From Burkholderiales bacterium (GTDB taxonomy: Bacteria; Pseudomonadota; Gammaproteobacteria; Burkholderiales; Burkholderiaceae_E): a stretch of DNA of 64,000 nt. The DNA lies in the NCBI GenBank assembly GCA_027487815.1, contig JAIYCW010000064.1, forward strand, positions 1 to 64,000, given 5' to 3'. Each line of letters starts with the position of its first letter. Within the stretch, counting starts at the first letter, position 1. A program made the translations under genes and the position numbers. The notes under the pieces were generated by a model, which saw only the letters and a program-made list of their open reading frames with translations, had not been told where the DNA came from and did not search any database. Of the stretch, positions 44,412-54,394 are shown in pieces.

Positions 44412-46444
44412 CGGGGCGCTGGCGGGGTGGCTTGGATCAGGGTGGCCTGGATCATGGGTTCGATGGATTCGCCGCTATCGAGCGGCAGTTCATTGAGGGT
44501 ATGTTGATCGATGGTGGCGGCGCTCGCAGCCGATATTGTTGGCGCCGAGGGGCCAAAGCTCAATGGGGTATAGGGCGCCAAAGGTTCGCTGGCACCTACG
44601 CCGCCGTCGTGAGGATCAATGCCGGTTTCGGATTGCAGGATTTCTTCCAGTTCCTTGCGGCCCTGCGCGGCAATGGCAATCAGCCCGGCCTCGTCATCTG
44701 CGCTCACGTTGGCCTGACGCGCGAGGCTGGCGAGATCCACAGATTTGAAATGCGCAGCGACGCGTTGAGCGACTTCTTCCGAGTCGCCCAGCCCCACGAG
44801 AATTTGCTGCGAGGCCTGCATCGCTGAGCCAAAGGTTTCGCGAATCGCCAGCACGCCAATGCGGTTGAGCTCAATCGCTTCGACCCGACTGCGGGCACGC
44901 GCGATGACTTTAACCTGCGGAAAGTGCTTCTTGATATGGTGCGCGGTTTCAACCACAGCACGCGCATCATCCATGGCGAGCAGCGCGACTTTTGCTTTCG
45001 CCAAGCCAGCGGCTTCGAGCACATCGGGCCTGCGAGCATCGCCATAAAAACTGCGCCAGCCAAAGCGGCGCATCGAATCCACTTGATCGGGATCGTGATC
45101 AATCACGGTGACGCCGATCTTGCGCCCGCTCAGCATACGCAGCGGAATTTGCCCGAAGCGCCCAACGCCTGCAATCACCACCGGATTGCCTTCATCCACC
45201 ACATCACTTTCGCGCAACACCTGCTTGCGATAGCGCGGCATCAAGACCTTGTCGAAGAGGATGAAGAGCAGCGGCGTGGTGAGCATCGACACCGCCACCA
45301 CTGCATTGGCCAAAGCGGCTTGAGGCTCCGTGAGTAGGCCGGTGCTGCGGCCCTGGGTGAGCAACACAAACGCGAACTCCCCCACCGCCGAGATCGAAAA
45401 CGCAAATAAGTAACCATCCTGCTCAAGCAGCTTGCCAACACGCGCCACGCCAAACAACACCGCGAGCTTGACTGCTACCGCCAGCAGCGCCAGGCCCATC
45501 ACCAGAAAGGGTTGGCTGAAGATCAACTCCAGATCCAGACCCATGCCCACTGCTATAAAGAACAAGCCCAGCAGCAGCCCCTTGAAGGGATCGATATCGA
45601 CTTGAAGCTCCATCCGGTATTCCGAATCCGCGAGCAGCAGGCCTGCGATAAAGGAGCCGAGCGCCATCGAAAGCCCCACCGATAAGGTGAGCCAGGCACT
45701 GCCCACGATGAGCAACAAAGCAAACGCGATAAAAATCTCGCGCATGCCGATGCTGGCAATAAAGCGCAACAGGGGGCGCAGCACTAGCCGGCCGCCCAGC
45801 ACCATGGCCGAAATGATGCCGACCGCCAGCCCCAGATCGCGGGCCCACGGCGGCACGCCCCCCGAACTGGCACTCGCTTGAGCGGCCGCCCCAGCCACCT
45901 CGGCGCTCCCGGCCCCGAGGCTGGTGGCCAGCGCCGCAACAATCAGCAGCATCGGAATCACCGCCAAATCCTGAAACAGCGACACCGCAAAAGCGGATTG
46001 CCCGGCGCGCCCATTCACCTGATTGCGCTCGCCCAGAATCTGTAAAGCAATGGCCGTGGACGACATGGAGGTGGCCATGCCCATCAGAATTCCGGCTTGC
46101 CAGGTGAGGCCAAACAACACCGAAAGCCCTGTGACCACCGCAGTGGTAGCAAGCACTTGCATCGTGCCCAAGCCAAAGATGGCGCGGCGCAGCTCCCAGA
46201 GCCTCGCCGGATTGAGCTCCAGCCCGATCAGGAAGAGCAGCAGCACGACCCCAAGCTCGCTGACCTGATTCACAACCGCGATGTCCGTAATCAACCCGAG
46301 CGCCTGGGGCCCAATCACTACCCCGGCGACGAGGTAGCCCAGCACCGAGCCCAGCCCGAGGCGCTGGAATAACGGCACAAAAATAGTCGCTGCGGCCAGA
46401 TAGACCAGCGCTTGAATCAGAAAACCGTGTTCATGCATGGGCAC
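44408..46444 (-). CDS. Kef/CPA2-type monovalent cation:proton antiporter
   Basis: Membrane protein of 678 residues. About a dozen transmembrane helices span residues 10-385, with FQRLGLGSVLGYLVAGVVIG and LLLFLIGLELNPARLWELR, which are CPA2 signatures. A TrkA-N/RCK domain follows (VVIAGVGRFGQIPLRMLSG, then YGDARRPDVLEAAGL). The C-terminal 80 residues are divergent and Pro/Ser-rich. Similar proteins are KefB/KefC/YbaL, which exchange K+ for H+ and are gated by glutathione adducts or nucleotides. The gene ends an operon upstream of the M14-like gene. Confidence 0.9.
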   Translation of the reverse strand: MPMHEHGFLIQALVYLAAATIFVPLFQRLGLGSVLGYLVAGVVIGPQALGLITDIAVVNQVSELGVVLLLFLIGLELNPARLWELRRAIFGLGTMQVLATTAVVTGLSVLFGLTWQAGILMGMATSMSSTAIALQILGERNQVNGRAGQSAFAVSLFQDLAVIPMLLIVAALATSLGAGSAEVAGAAAQASASSGGVPPWARDLGLAVGIISAMVLGGRLVLRPLLRFIASIGMREIFIAFALLLIVGSAWLTLSVGLSMALGSFIAGLLLADSEYRMELQVDIDPFKGLLLGLFFIAVGMGLDLELIFSQPFLVMGLALLAVAVKLAVLFGVARVGKLLEQDGYLFAFSISAVGEFAFVLLTQGRSTGLLTEPQAALANAVVAVSMLTTPLLFILFDKVLMPRYRKQVLRESDVVDEGNPVVIAGVGRFGQIPLRMLSGRKIGVTVIDHDPDQVDSMRRFGWRSFYGDARRPDVLEAAGLAKAKVALLAMDDARAVVETAHHIKKHFPQVKVIARARSRVEAIELNRIGVLAIRETFGSAMQASQQILVGLGDSEEVAQRVAAHFKSVDLASLARQANVSADDEAGLIAIAAQGRKELEEILQSETGIDPHDGGVGASEPLAPYTPLSFGPSAPTISAASAATIDQHTLNELPLDSGESIEPMIQATLIQATPPAPR

Positions 46445-46771
46445 TCAGTGTACCGGCTCGCGGTGGATGGTTGGGCAGGTCCGCGCGCCCCGAGCCAGGA
46501 AGCCTCTTCGGTGACATAGTGCGCTGCAATTGTGTGGCGCCTCTGCGATAGTCCCCCCATGGTGTTTCTTTCATTCATTTCCAAGCCCCTTGGCGGGTGT
46601 ACACTTGCCACCCCGAATGACCCCGTGGGGGCCCGAGCGCCAAGCCGGCCCCCCGTTCGAAAGCTAAAGAGACAGTCAGTATGGTGTCGGTCCGGTTGAG
46701 CCCCTGCTCCCGCACAAGCGAATTCAAACCCTAAGCCTTTAATCATTTAATTTATCTTTTGGAGTTTCTCC
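46445..46771. other. Gene-free stretch upstream of pckG
   Basis: These 327 bases separate the divergent antiporter and pckG genes. The last 40 bases before pckG are AT-rich and hold the ribosome site GGAG. No gene, RNA element or confident promoter was recognised. Confidence 0.5.
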
Positions 46772-48697
46772 ATGTCGATCCAGTCATTGGCTTCGGCCGT
46801 GCTTAAAGACACGCACAGCACCGGCGGCACCGCCTTCCCCGCGAGCAAGCTGCAAGCCCCCGCCTATATCAAGCACGCGCGCTTGATTGAATGGGTGGCC
46901 TCGATAGCTGCCCTGACCCAACCCGACCGGATCGAATGGTCCGATGGCAGCGAAGCGGAATACAACCGCTTGTGCGCTGCGATGGTTGAGGCCGGAACCC
47001 TCAAAAAGCTCAATGAGGCCAAGCGGCCGAACTCCTACCTGGCCTGGTCTGATCCAAGTGATGTGGCTCGCGTGGAAGACCGTACATATATATGTAGTGC
47101 AAAAAAGGAAGATGCCGGCCCCACCAATAACTGGGTGGCTCCTGCGGAGATGCGTGGCACGCTGAATGGCTTGTTTGCCGGTTGCATGCGCGGGCGCACG
47201 ATGTATGTGATTCCGTTTTCGATGGGCCCGCTGGGCAGCCCGATTGCGCAAATTGGCGTGGAGCTGTCGGACTCGCCTTATGTGGTCGTCAATATGAAGA
47301 TGATGACGCGCATGGGCCGCGCGGTATATGACGTGCTGGGCAGTGATGGCGAGTTTGTGCCTTGCGTGCATACCGTGGGCAAGCCCCTGGCGGCAGGCGA
47401 GCAGGACGTGGCCTGGCCTTGTAATCCCACCAAATACATTGTTCATTACCCCGAGACCCGCGAAATCTGGTCGTTTGGCTCCGGCTACGGCGGCAACGCC
47501 CTGCTCGGCAAAAAGTGCTTCGCGCTGCGCATCGCCTCGACGATGGGCCGTCAGGATGTCAGCAAAAATGGTTTGGGCTGGTTGGCCGAACACATGCTGA
47601 TCCTGGGCGTGACCTCACCTGCGGGCAAGAAGTATCACGTGGCAGCGGCGTTTCCGAGCGCTTGCGGCAAAACCAATTTTGCAATGCTGATTCCTCCGGC
47701 GGCGATGGCTGAAAACGGCAAGGGCTGGCAAGTGAGCACGGTGGGTGATGACATTGCCTGGATCAAGCCGGGTGCCGATGGGCGCTTGTATGCGATCAAT
47801 CCTGAGGCCGGCTACTTTGGCGTAGCCCCGGGCACCAATGAGCAGACCAACTTCAACTGCATGGCCTCGCTGAATGCGAACGCGATCTTCACCAACGTGG
47901 CGCTGACCGATGATGGCGATGTGTGGTGGGAAGGCATGGGCCCTGCGCCTGCGCATCTCATCGACTGGCAGGGTCAGGACTGGACTCCTGAGGCAGGCAA
48001 GGCCGGGCGCAAAGCTGCGCATCCGAATGCGCGCTTCACCGTGTCGGCGACTCAAAACCCGGTGCTCGATAGCGAGTGGGACAACCCCGCTGGCGTGCCG
48101 ATTGATGCCTTCATCTTTGGCGGTCGCCGCTCCACCACCGTGCCTTTGGTGACCGAAGCGCGCAATTGGGTTGAAGGCGTGTACATGGCTGCGACCATGG
48201 GCTCCGAGACCACCGCAGCTGCCGCTGGCCAACAAGGCGTAGTGCGGCGCGATCCGTTTGCGATGATCCCGTTTTGTGGCTACAACATGAGCGACTACTT
48301 CAACCACTGGTTGCAGTTGGGCGCGCAGTTGCAAAAGCAAGGCGCCAAGATGCCCGGCATCTATTGCGTCAATTGGTTCCGCACCGATGAGAACGGCAAG
48401 TTTGTGTGGCCCGGTTTTGGCGAAAACATGCGCGTGCTCAAGTGGATGCTCGAGCGTATTGAAGGCCAGGCGCAGGGCGTGGAGCATGTGTTTGGCGTGA
48501 GCCCGCGCTATGAAGACATTACCTGGAGCGGGCTGGATTTCCCGGCTTCAAGCTACGCGAAGATCACCTCGATCGATGCAGGTGCATGGAAAGAGGAATT
48601 CAAGCTGCATGCCGAGCTGTTTGACAAGCTCGCCTATCACCTGCCTGAAGAGCTCAAGCAGGTAAAGGCCGGGCTGGAGGCTCGCTTGGCGGCTTAG
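46772..48697 (+). CDS. pckG: Phosphoenolpyruvate carboxykinase (GTP)
   Basis: Enzyme of 641 residues converting oxaloacetate and GTP to phosphoenolpyruvate, CO2 and GDP in gluconeogenesis. The P-loop and reactive-cysteine segment [12 protein letters not shown] (C298) is the GTP-type signature; ATP-type enzymes have a different P-loop. Other conserved parts are [20 protein letters not shown] and [14 protein letters not shown] (metal Asp-Asp), with [18 protein letters not shown] further on. The start has a GGAG ribosome site 9 bases upstream. Consistent with growth on organic acids. Confidence 0.97.
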   Translation: MSIQSLASAVLKDTHSTGGTAFPASKLQAPAYIKHARLIEWVASIAALTQPDRIEWSDGSEAEYNRLCAAMVEAGTLKKLNEAKRPNSYLAWSDPSDVARVEDRTYICSAKKEDAGPTNNWVAPAEMRGTLNGLFAGCMRGRTMYVIPFSMGPLGSPIAQIGVELSDSPYVVVNMKMMTRMGRAVYDVLGSDGEFVPCVHTVGKPLAAGEQDVAWPCNPTKYIVHYPETREIWSFGSGYGGNALLGKKCFALRIASTMGRQDVSKNGLGWLAEHMLILGVTSPAGKKYHVAAAFPSACGKTNFAMLIPPAAMAENGKGWQVSTVGDDIAWIKPGADGRLYAINPEAGYFGVAPGTNEQTNFNCMASLNANAIFTNVALTDDGDVWWEGMGPAPAHLIDWQGQDWTPEAGKAGRKAAHPNARFTVSATQNPVLDSEWDNPAGVPIDAFIFGGRRSTTVPLVTEARNWVEGVYMAATMGSETTAAAAGQQGVVRRDPFAMIPFCGYNMSDYFNHWLQLGAQLQKQGAKMPGIYCVNWFRTDENGKFVWPGFGENMRVLKWMLERIEGQAQGVEHVFGVSPRYEDITWSGLDFPASSYAKITSIDAGAWKEEFKLHAELFDKLAYHLPEELKQVKAGLEARLAA

Positions 48698-48713
48698 TGT
48701 TCCACCAAGCGTT

Positions 48714-48734
48714 CGGTAATCGGTAATCGGGAAT
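48714..48734 (+). repeat. Three short tandem 7-base repeats
   Basis: CGGTAAT, CGGTAAT and CGGGAAT follow one another in the 149-base gap behind pckG. No hairpin or known site; low significance. Confidence 0.5.
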
Positions 48735-48846
48735 CGCGCAGCGGTTCCCGGCCATTGAAGTGTGGCGACCTGAGCCAGGTCAATACGCTTCGCTAAGTGT
48801 GAACAAAGTAGTTCGCAGCGCGCTGGATTCGAGGTAGATTCGAGCG

Positions 48847-50586
48847 ATGCAGCGAACCACAGATCTCACCCCAGACGGCCTATCTCCAGCACAACCCCGC
48901 AGGCAAACTCGCCCGTCCCTTCGGGTGTTAAAGGCAGCGCTGCTGGCGATGTCCAGCGTAGTTATTGCCTACCTTTTGGTGGCCACGCTCGGCGGCGCCG
49001 TGCGCGCGCAGGGATGGTTGGTGAATAGTGCAGGGCCCGATGGTGTGCTCTATCGCGCAGCCTTGATCAAGGAAACCTTAAGTCTGGATAGCTTCGATGG
49101 TGTTGCCACCCTGGAGATTCAATCGGATTATGTCGGGCCGGCAGCAGATCGCATATGGAGCTGGTTAGGCAGCAGCACCAGTAGCGAGCGCAGGCGCGCT
49201 TTGCTTGAGCGTTGGTTGCCGCGTTATCCGATGTCGGATTTTTCTGAAGACCCTGTGCTTAGTCGCAATGCGGCAGGCACGCGGGTGAGTATTGTTGAGC
49301 GCCTGAGGGTGCCCCGGCATGCGGTGGTTTTGCGCGGTGGCTGGCGCCTGGATTACACCCCGGCGAATCTGGTGCTGGCGTTGCCTAAATTGACCGAGCT
49401 CGGGCAAGCGCCCGCGGCTGGTACAGAGTGGCGCTACAACTTTGAAGTGAGCTTGCCCAAGGAGGTGAGTGCGCAGCGTCCGGCTTTGCAACGGCGGTTG
49501 GCGGGCAGCTTTTTTGAGTGGGAAGTCATTTCGCAGTTCAAGGACAACAAGGCGACCGAATTGCATCGCCTGAAGTGGGTGGCGGCACCTTCGAGTGTGG
49601 AAGAACGCGCGCGCTATCAGCAGGATCTGGCCGCACTGGATCGCCAACGGCGTGATGTGTTTGTCAGCCGGTCGATGTTGGCAGGTGCGACGCCGGTAGA
49701 TACGGATCAGGCGATTATTGAGCAGGGCGCCGGCTTTGAGCAGCGGGTGCGTCCGGCACTGGAAGCGCGCTTTAATCAAGCGGCCCGCTTGTTGCAACAG
49801 AACGTGCCCCTGGTTGAACGTGCGGATTTGCTGCTTTATCGCAGCGAGTCGGCGCTTACGCTTGGGCGGTTCGATAACGCGTTTGCTGATGCCAATGAAG
49901 CTTTGCGTTTGCAGCCGAATAATCCAAGGGCGATGCGCTCGCGCGGTATGGTGCTTCTGTTGCGCGGCGAGTTTGATTTGGCTGCGCAAGAGTTTGGCAA
50001 AGCCCTGAGGATGCCTGATGCACCGCGAGTGCCGGGCCTGGTGCTGGAATTGCAGTACCGACGCGGGCAAGCGTTCTTGCTCAGCAATCGGCCGGCTGAT
50101 GCAGCGGTAGAGTTGCAGGCGGCGCTTGTGTCGCTGAGCCAGGCAGTGGCGGTTGCTGCTGCAGCGCCTAAGCCGGAAGACGGATCAAGTGAGCCGCCGA
50201 TGGGCAATCGTGGGCACTTTTTACGCGCTTGGCTGTTGGCCGCATGGCAGCGCCAAGGCGTCGCGCCCGATGAGAATGTGCGCAAGACTTTTTCTGCGCA
50301 AGCGACCGGGGCATGGCCCGAACCCCTGGTGGGTTTGTTTCTGGATCAGGTGAGCCCGGAAGCGCTGGTGCAGCTGGCCGATGAATTGCAGGGCGACTAC
50401 CGCTTGATGGGCTATTGCGAAGGGCAGTTCTTCATTGGCCTGAAGGCCTACCTGCCGCGGGGCAACACCCCGCGCACAGACGCGTCAAAAGCAGCTGCCA
50501 AAGCCGCCTTCGAAGCCGCGCTGCGCACGCGTGCATTTCCTTTGCTGGAGTATCGGTTGGCTGAGGTGCTGCTCAAGGGGCTCTAG
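48847..50586 (+). CDS. Membrane-anchored TPR protein with N-terminal DUF3857-like region
   Basis: Protein of 579 residues. A membrane segment at residues 30-52 (AALLAMSSVVIAYLLVATLG) leads into a beta-rich extracytoplasmic part (about 60-280) with an immunoglobulin-like look, resembling DUF3857 domains. A TPR block follows at about 315-440 (DLLLYRSESALTLGRFDNAF, then ADANEALRLQPNNPRAMRS). The C terminus is helical (AKAAFEAALRTRAFPLLEYR). Not assigned to a known pathway. The domain names are by appearance. Confidence 0.65.
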   Translation: MQRTTDLTPDGLSPAQPRRQTRPSLRVLKAALLAMSSVVIAYLLVATLGGAVRAQGWLVNSAGPDGVLYRAALIKETLSLDSFDGVATLEIQSDYVGPAADRIWSWLGSSTSSERRRALLERWLPRYPMSDFSEDPVLSRNAAGTRVSIVERLRVPRHAVVLRGGWRLDYTPANLVLALPKLTELGQAPAAGTEWRYNFEVSLPKEVSAQRPALQRRLAGSFFEWEVISQFKDNKATELHRLKWVAAPSSVEERARYQQDLAALDRQRRDVFVSRSMLAGATPVDTDQAIIEQGAGFEQRVRPALEARFNQAARLLQQNVPLVERADLLLYRSESALTLGRFDNAFADANEALRLQPNNPRAMRSRGMVLLLRGEFDLAAQEFGKALRMPDAPRVPGLVLELQYRRGQAFLLSNRPADAAVELQAALVSLSQAVAVAAAAPKPEDGSSEPPMGNRGHFLRAWLLAAWQRQGVAPDENVRKTFSAQATGAWPEPLVGLFLDQVSPEALVQLADELQGDYRLMGYCEGQFFIGLKAYLPRGNTPRTDASKAAAKAAFEAALRTRAFPLLEYRLAEVLLKGL

Positions 50587-50603
50587 CCTGCGAGACTATT
50601 GAT

Positions 50604-51584
50604 TCAGCCCAACAGCGTAGCTGCCTGATGCAAAGCGCTGAGCATGCTGAGCGGGTTGGCCAGGCTGCGGCCTTGTTCATCAAGGCGCCCCGCGATATCA
50701 AATGCAGTGCCGTGATCCGGGCTGGTGCGCACAAACGGCAATCCGAGCGTGACATTCACTCCCGCATCAAGCCCGAGGTACTTCACCGGGATCAGGCCCT
50801 GATCGTGATACATCGCGATCACCACATCAAACTCCTTGAAGCCGCGCGCTCGCATAAACACGGTGTCGGGCGCAATCGGATCGCTCACATTTAGCCCCTT
50901 CGCACGTGCAGCGTTGATCGCGGGCTGAAGCAGGCGTGCCTCATCATCGCCAAGCAAGCCGTTTTCACCTGCATGCGGATTGATGCCTGCTACCGCAATG
51001 CGTGGCCCCAGGCCGGCTGCGTGAGTGATCTGAATGGTTTGCAACACGAGCTCGGGGGTGATCGCATCGAGCGCCTGGCGCAAGGGCAGATGCACTGTGA
51101 CGAGCACGGTGCGCAGCTCATCATTCATCAGCATCATGCGCACAGGCACGCCACCTGCCAATTCCGCGAGCAGTTCGGTATGGCCCGGATAGATGTGGCC
51201 TGCGAGATGGAGTGCTTCTTTTGATATCGGTGCTGTCACGACGGCGGCATACCGACCGGCTTGCACACCGCGCACGGCTTGCACGATTTGTTGATACGCG
51301 ATCTCACCGCCGATGGCGCAGGAGGTGCGAGGCATCGCTGCGAGGTTCGGGAGGCTGTTGGCGGGTAAATCGAGGCCCTGGATCTCGGGCAACGGTAAGG
51401 CGAGACGTTTCGCTTCCCGGGTTAGCCAATCTGCCGGGCCGACCACCGTGCAACGCGCTGCGAGTGCCGGGTGGCTTTGCGCCAGCTCGGCCAAGGCCTT
51501 GAGCGCAACCTCGGGGCCAATGCCCAGGGGGTCGCCTGCTGTGATAGCGATACGGTGGTTGGGGTTCTTTGCTTGGGGGTTCAT
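50604..51584 (-). CDS. pdxA: 4-hydroxythreonine-4-phosphate dehydrogenase
   Basis: PdxA-family enzyme of 326 residues that oxidises 4-phospho-hydroxythreonine in pyridoxal phosphate synthesis. Visible are ITAGDPLGIGPEVALKAL, VTAPISKEALHLAGHIYPGH, the metal-binding GINPHAGENGLLGDDE and AMYHDQGLIPVK. Catalytic His ligands are in GHTELL, NPHAG and MYHDQ. The ATG at 51584 was chosen; an in-frame ATG at 51692 would run into the preceding gene. PdxA2-type paralogues act on threonate, but the sequence gives no basis to prefer that. Confidence 0.93.
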   Translation of the reverse strand: MNPQAKNPNHRIAITAGDPLGIGPEVALKALAELAQSHPALAARCTVVGPADWLTREAKRLALPLPEIQGLDLPANSLPNLAAMPRTSCAIGGEIAYQQIVQAVRGVQAGRYAAVVTAPISKEALHLAGHIYPGHTELLAELAGGVPVRMMLMNDELRTVLVTVHLPLRQALDAITPELVLQTIQITHAAGLGPRIAVAGINPHAGENGLLGDDEARLLQPAINAARAKGLNVSDPIAPDTVFMRARGFKEFDVVIAMYHDQGLIPVKYLGLDAGVNVTLGLPFVRTSPDHGTAFDIAGRLDEQGRSLANPLSMLSALHQAATLLG

Positions 51585-51642
51585 GCGTACATTATGCGGC
51601 GTTTGATTCACGGACTGGGCGCACCTTTGCCTATCCTTAAAA

Positions 51643-53043
51643 TCAAGGCAAACGTGGTGATTGGAGCATGATCGACTGAGGGCGGTGGTCAATACTCAGG
51701 CGATCAAGATCACTGGCTTGAGCAATTGGGGAGAACATGAGATCAAGCGGGTTGTTGCTTCGGCGCCAGCCAAGGTGGTGTTCGCCAATCGCCCGTTTGA
51801 CCATTTTGTAGGTGCGATCAAATAGCGGATGGCGTTGGGGCGGCAGGATCGGCTGGTTTGGGAAGAGATTTGCGATGGAAATCACCGAAACCTTACCAGG
51901 GTGATAGTGCCAAGCAAACAGAAAATTACTCTGCACCTTATCGCTGTTGATGTCCTGTTTAGTAAGCAGCGCGATCATGGTCTGCGGCCCTACTTCAGCA
52001 AAGCGCCTGACGATCGGTCCTGCTGTTTCAATAATTGCATCGGCCGATGCTTGGGCTGGATTGCGCTTAAAGGGCATGTGTCCCAAATCACCAAGCCTGA
52101 GAGTGGACTTTATCGGCAATCCCAAATGTTGCTCAAGTAGCTTGGCTAGGTCATGTGCGAAGTCTTCGGGGAAATCAAGGAGTGGTACCAACACAACCGG
52201 TACGGGCTCCCTTTTGGGCGCGGCAGCCAAAGGCGCAGCAAGCACGACATCTTGAGCCTGGAGATTAATTCTTACCAATTCCAGGAGTAGAGGCAGGCTT
52301 CGGCGCTGCACAGCCTCCATGGTGGCGGAGGACAGCAGCAAGCTCAGTTTAACCACACTCGGTTGAATGGCCTGACTTACAAAGGTTTCCACCTCTGAGT
52401 CATGCAGGTCCCGCAAGGCCAAAAGCATTGCGTCCATGTATTGCCGGTGAATACTCTGCGTGAGAGAAGAGCGCAGTGCTTCCAGTCCGCTAGATGCCGC
52501 TTGTTCGGCTGCAGGATTAGAGACCCCGAGGGATCTTGCAATGTGACTGAGGCGCAACTCCAAGGTTTGCTCTGCTTGGCCTGAGAGTTCGGTGAGCTGC
52601 CGCAGTAAGCTAACACGGCGTAGCGACGGTTCAGGCAGGTTGAGGCTCTCCAGGGCTTGGCGTAGCGGCACAGCATCGAGTCTCACTGCGCGGCGGATTT
52701 CGGGGTAAGCCCTGCGCGAAATCGGATCATCAAAATGCCGGAGTGATTGATTGAGTTCCTCTTCGCTCAGGCTCTTGCTAAGCGCTTTTTTTACGTCCTC
52801 AAGTGCTTCCGCGGTTCGGAACTGTTGAACGAACTGCTCGCTGTTTTTTTCCCGCGTGGCCGCGTCTAACTTAGATAGTGCATTTGAATTAGAAATTTGT
52901 GATTGAAGAATGCTCCGCTGCTGTTCCAAGCTTGACTGGAGCTCGACGATCCCAACTAATCGGCCCACAAGGGCATCCTTGTCGGCCAGTGCTGGTAAAG
53001 ACCAAAGTGTCCACAGCATCAACAAAGTGAGCCGATACTTCAT
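51643..53043 (-). CDS. Exported protein: DUF2059-like N terminus and degenerate archaemetzincin-like C terminus
   Basis: Protein of 466 residues with signal peptide LLMLWTLWSLPALA. Residues about 20-110 resemble DUF2059 (SLSEEELNQSLRHFDDPISR). The C-terminal 190 residues look like archaemetzincin: VVLVPLLDFPEDFAHDLAKL, then SNFLFAWHYHPGKVSVISIA, then LFDRTYKMVKRAIGEHHLG. The zinc motif HExxHxxGxxH is reduced to A418-I-G-E-H-H-L-G-W-R-R428: only the second His and the Gly survive, with M436 in LMFS. Probably not an active zinc protease. It lies 7 bases behind the exosortase partner gene in the same operon. Confidence 0.62.
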   Translation of the reverse strand: MKYRLTLLMLWTLWSLPALADKDALVGRLVGIVELQSSLEQQRSILQSQISNSNALSKLDAATREKNSEQFVQQFRTAEALEDVKKALSKSLSEEELNQSLRHFDDPISRRAYPEIRRAVRLDAVPLRQALESLNLPEPSLRRVSLLRQLTELSGQAEQTLELRLSHIARSLGVSNPAAEQAASSGLEALRSSLTQSIHRQYMDAMLLALRDLHDSEVETFVSQAIQPSVVKLSLLLSSATMEAVQRRSLPLLLELVRINLQAQDVVLAAPLAAAPKREPVPVVLVPLLDFPEDFAHDLAKLLEQHLGLPIKSTLRLGDLGHMPFKRNPAQASADAIIETAGPIVRRFAEVGPQTMIALLTKQDINSDKVQSNFLFAWHYHPGKVSVISIANLFPNQPILPPQRHPLFDRTYKMVKRAIGEHHLGWRRSNNPLDLMFSPIAQASDLDRLSIDHRPQSIMLQSPRLP

Positions 53044-53050
53044 GGGGTCC

Positions 53051-53734
53051 TCAAGTATGTTTAGTCGGGTTCAGTCGGCGGTTGATCAAGCGTGAAAGAG
53101 CCAAAGCCCCGAGCGCCATCACCAACCCCAGCGCCCAGCGCCCACCCGCATCCAGCCAGCGGGTCCAGAGCACGGTGAATGGCCAGCGATCAGGCGCGTA
53201 CACCTCAAGATAAAGATTCCATACTGAAGCGGTGAGCTGCGCCGGCACTTGCGCGATAACTGCAAGGGGCAGCAGAGCCAGCCAGCCGAGAAGCCGAAAG
53301 CCGATCGAGGGCCAGTGCGGCTTGGCCCCTAGCGGCCAGGCGAGTAGCAGGGGTAGCGCCAACACAGCCGGTTGGAAAATCGCGCCTTTTAGCGTGCTGA
53401 CTTTGGCCAGGGATTGCTCATGGGCCGGAAGATAGGTTTGTCCGACCACGAGGCCCGAAGTGCGGCGCACGGCCATCTCGATCACTTGATCGCCGCTGCC
53501 CTGCACCGAGAGGCTGGAGGTGCCAAAGCTGATGATGGTTTCGGCTGGCAACAAGGGCTGAGTCACCCATTGCAAATAGGCCATCAAGCCGGGGATGGTT
53601 TCAGGCGGCACCATCGCAAGGCCGAGGGCCAATGCGGCCCCCAGCGCTAAACGCATCACAAGGCCGGGCCCCCAGGCGCTACCGAGTGACGAGAGGGGTG
53701 TGGGCACTACACGCGGGTGCGTTCGAAGCGCCAT
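53051..53734 (-). CDS. Exosortase-associated membrane protein
   Basis: Protein of 227 residues with four or five hydrophobic segments (residues 26-50, 115-135, 142-165, 200-215) and a periplasmic loop at about 55-110 rich in Ser/Thr. It resembles the membrane protein that accompanies XrtH-type exosortases. It overlaps the exosortase gene by 28 bases and is 7 bases upstream of the archaemetzincin-like gene. Function unknown; assignment is by position and topology. Confidence 0.65.
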   Translation of the reverse strand: MALRTHPRVVPTPLSSLGSAWGPGLVMRLALGAALALGLAMVPPETIPGLMAYLQWVTQPLLPAETIISFGTSSLSVQGSGDQVIEMAVRRTSGLVVGQTYLPAHEQSLAKVSTLKGAIFQPAVLALPLLLAWPLGAKPHWPSIGFRLLGWLALLPLAVIAQVPAQLTASVWNLYLEVYAPDRWPFTVLWTRWLDAGGRWALGLVMALGALALSRLINRRLNPTKHT

Positions 53735-54198
53735 ACGATCATCAGAAAAAGACTGCCGATCAGCAACACAATCACCAGTGGCCCGACGGTGCCGTGTAGC
53801 GCGGCAAACCAGTCTTTGTCAAAGCGGTTGGCATAGAACAGGGCCGTCAGGCGCGCTACATTGATGAGCCAGACAACCGGCGCGAGGATGAGCCAGGCCT
53901 GCAGTTTGTGCCGCCAGCTGAGGTGAGTGGCCAGCAAAGCGCTCGATGTGAGCATCAGCAAATCCGCGCCTTCGCAGCCATAAAGCACGTTGATGCCGCC
54001 GCCGGCCGCCTTGATGCTATGGCCCACCATTTGCGCACCCACCTCCGGGGTGAGGAGATTGATCAGCCAAGTGGTGGGGCTCACGGTGAGCTGCTGCACC
54101 AGCCAAAATGCCAGCGGGTGCTCACGCACCAGCATCCATACGCCATTGAGCGCAATGAATACCACCAGCATGCCGATGGCTCGCGACATCAAGCTCAT
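53707..54198 (-). CDS. Exosortase/archaeosortase family protein
   Basis: Compact exosortase of 163 residues with five or six hydrophobic helices. The three catalytic residues of the family are present: C75 (VLYGCEGADLL), R116 (INVARLTALFYA) and H135 (AALHGTVGPL). Its small size and motif wording resemble the XrtH branch. It would cleave sorting tails such as those of the two VPLPGT proteins at 39144-40952 at the membrane. First gene of a three-gene operon. Confidence 0.85.
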   Translation of the reverse strand: MSLMSRAIGMLVVFIALNGVWMLVREHPLAFWLVQQLTVSPTTWLINLLTPEVGAQMVGHSIKAAGGGINVLYGCEGADLLMLTSSALLATHLSWRHKLQAWLILAPVVWLINVARLTALFYANRFDKDWFAALHGTVGPLVIVLLIGSLFLMIVWRFERTRV

Positions 54199-54394
54199 GT
54201 GTTTCTGCCCCTCTTGATTTTTTGTGTCGATAAGTAAACCGCTTCAAGATGACAAGGGCGTGATAACAGGGAATGACGGCGGGCGCGCGCGTGACAGGCG
54301 GGGTCAGTGTTCGCCAGGCGCCGGCCTCAGGGGAGACAAAAGTTGTGAATACCGGGTACCATGGCTATGCTGCGCTGCAACATAGAGGACGGCC

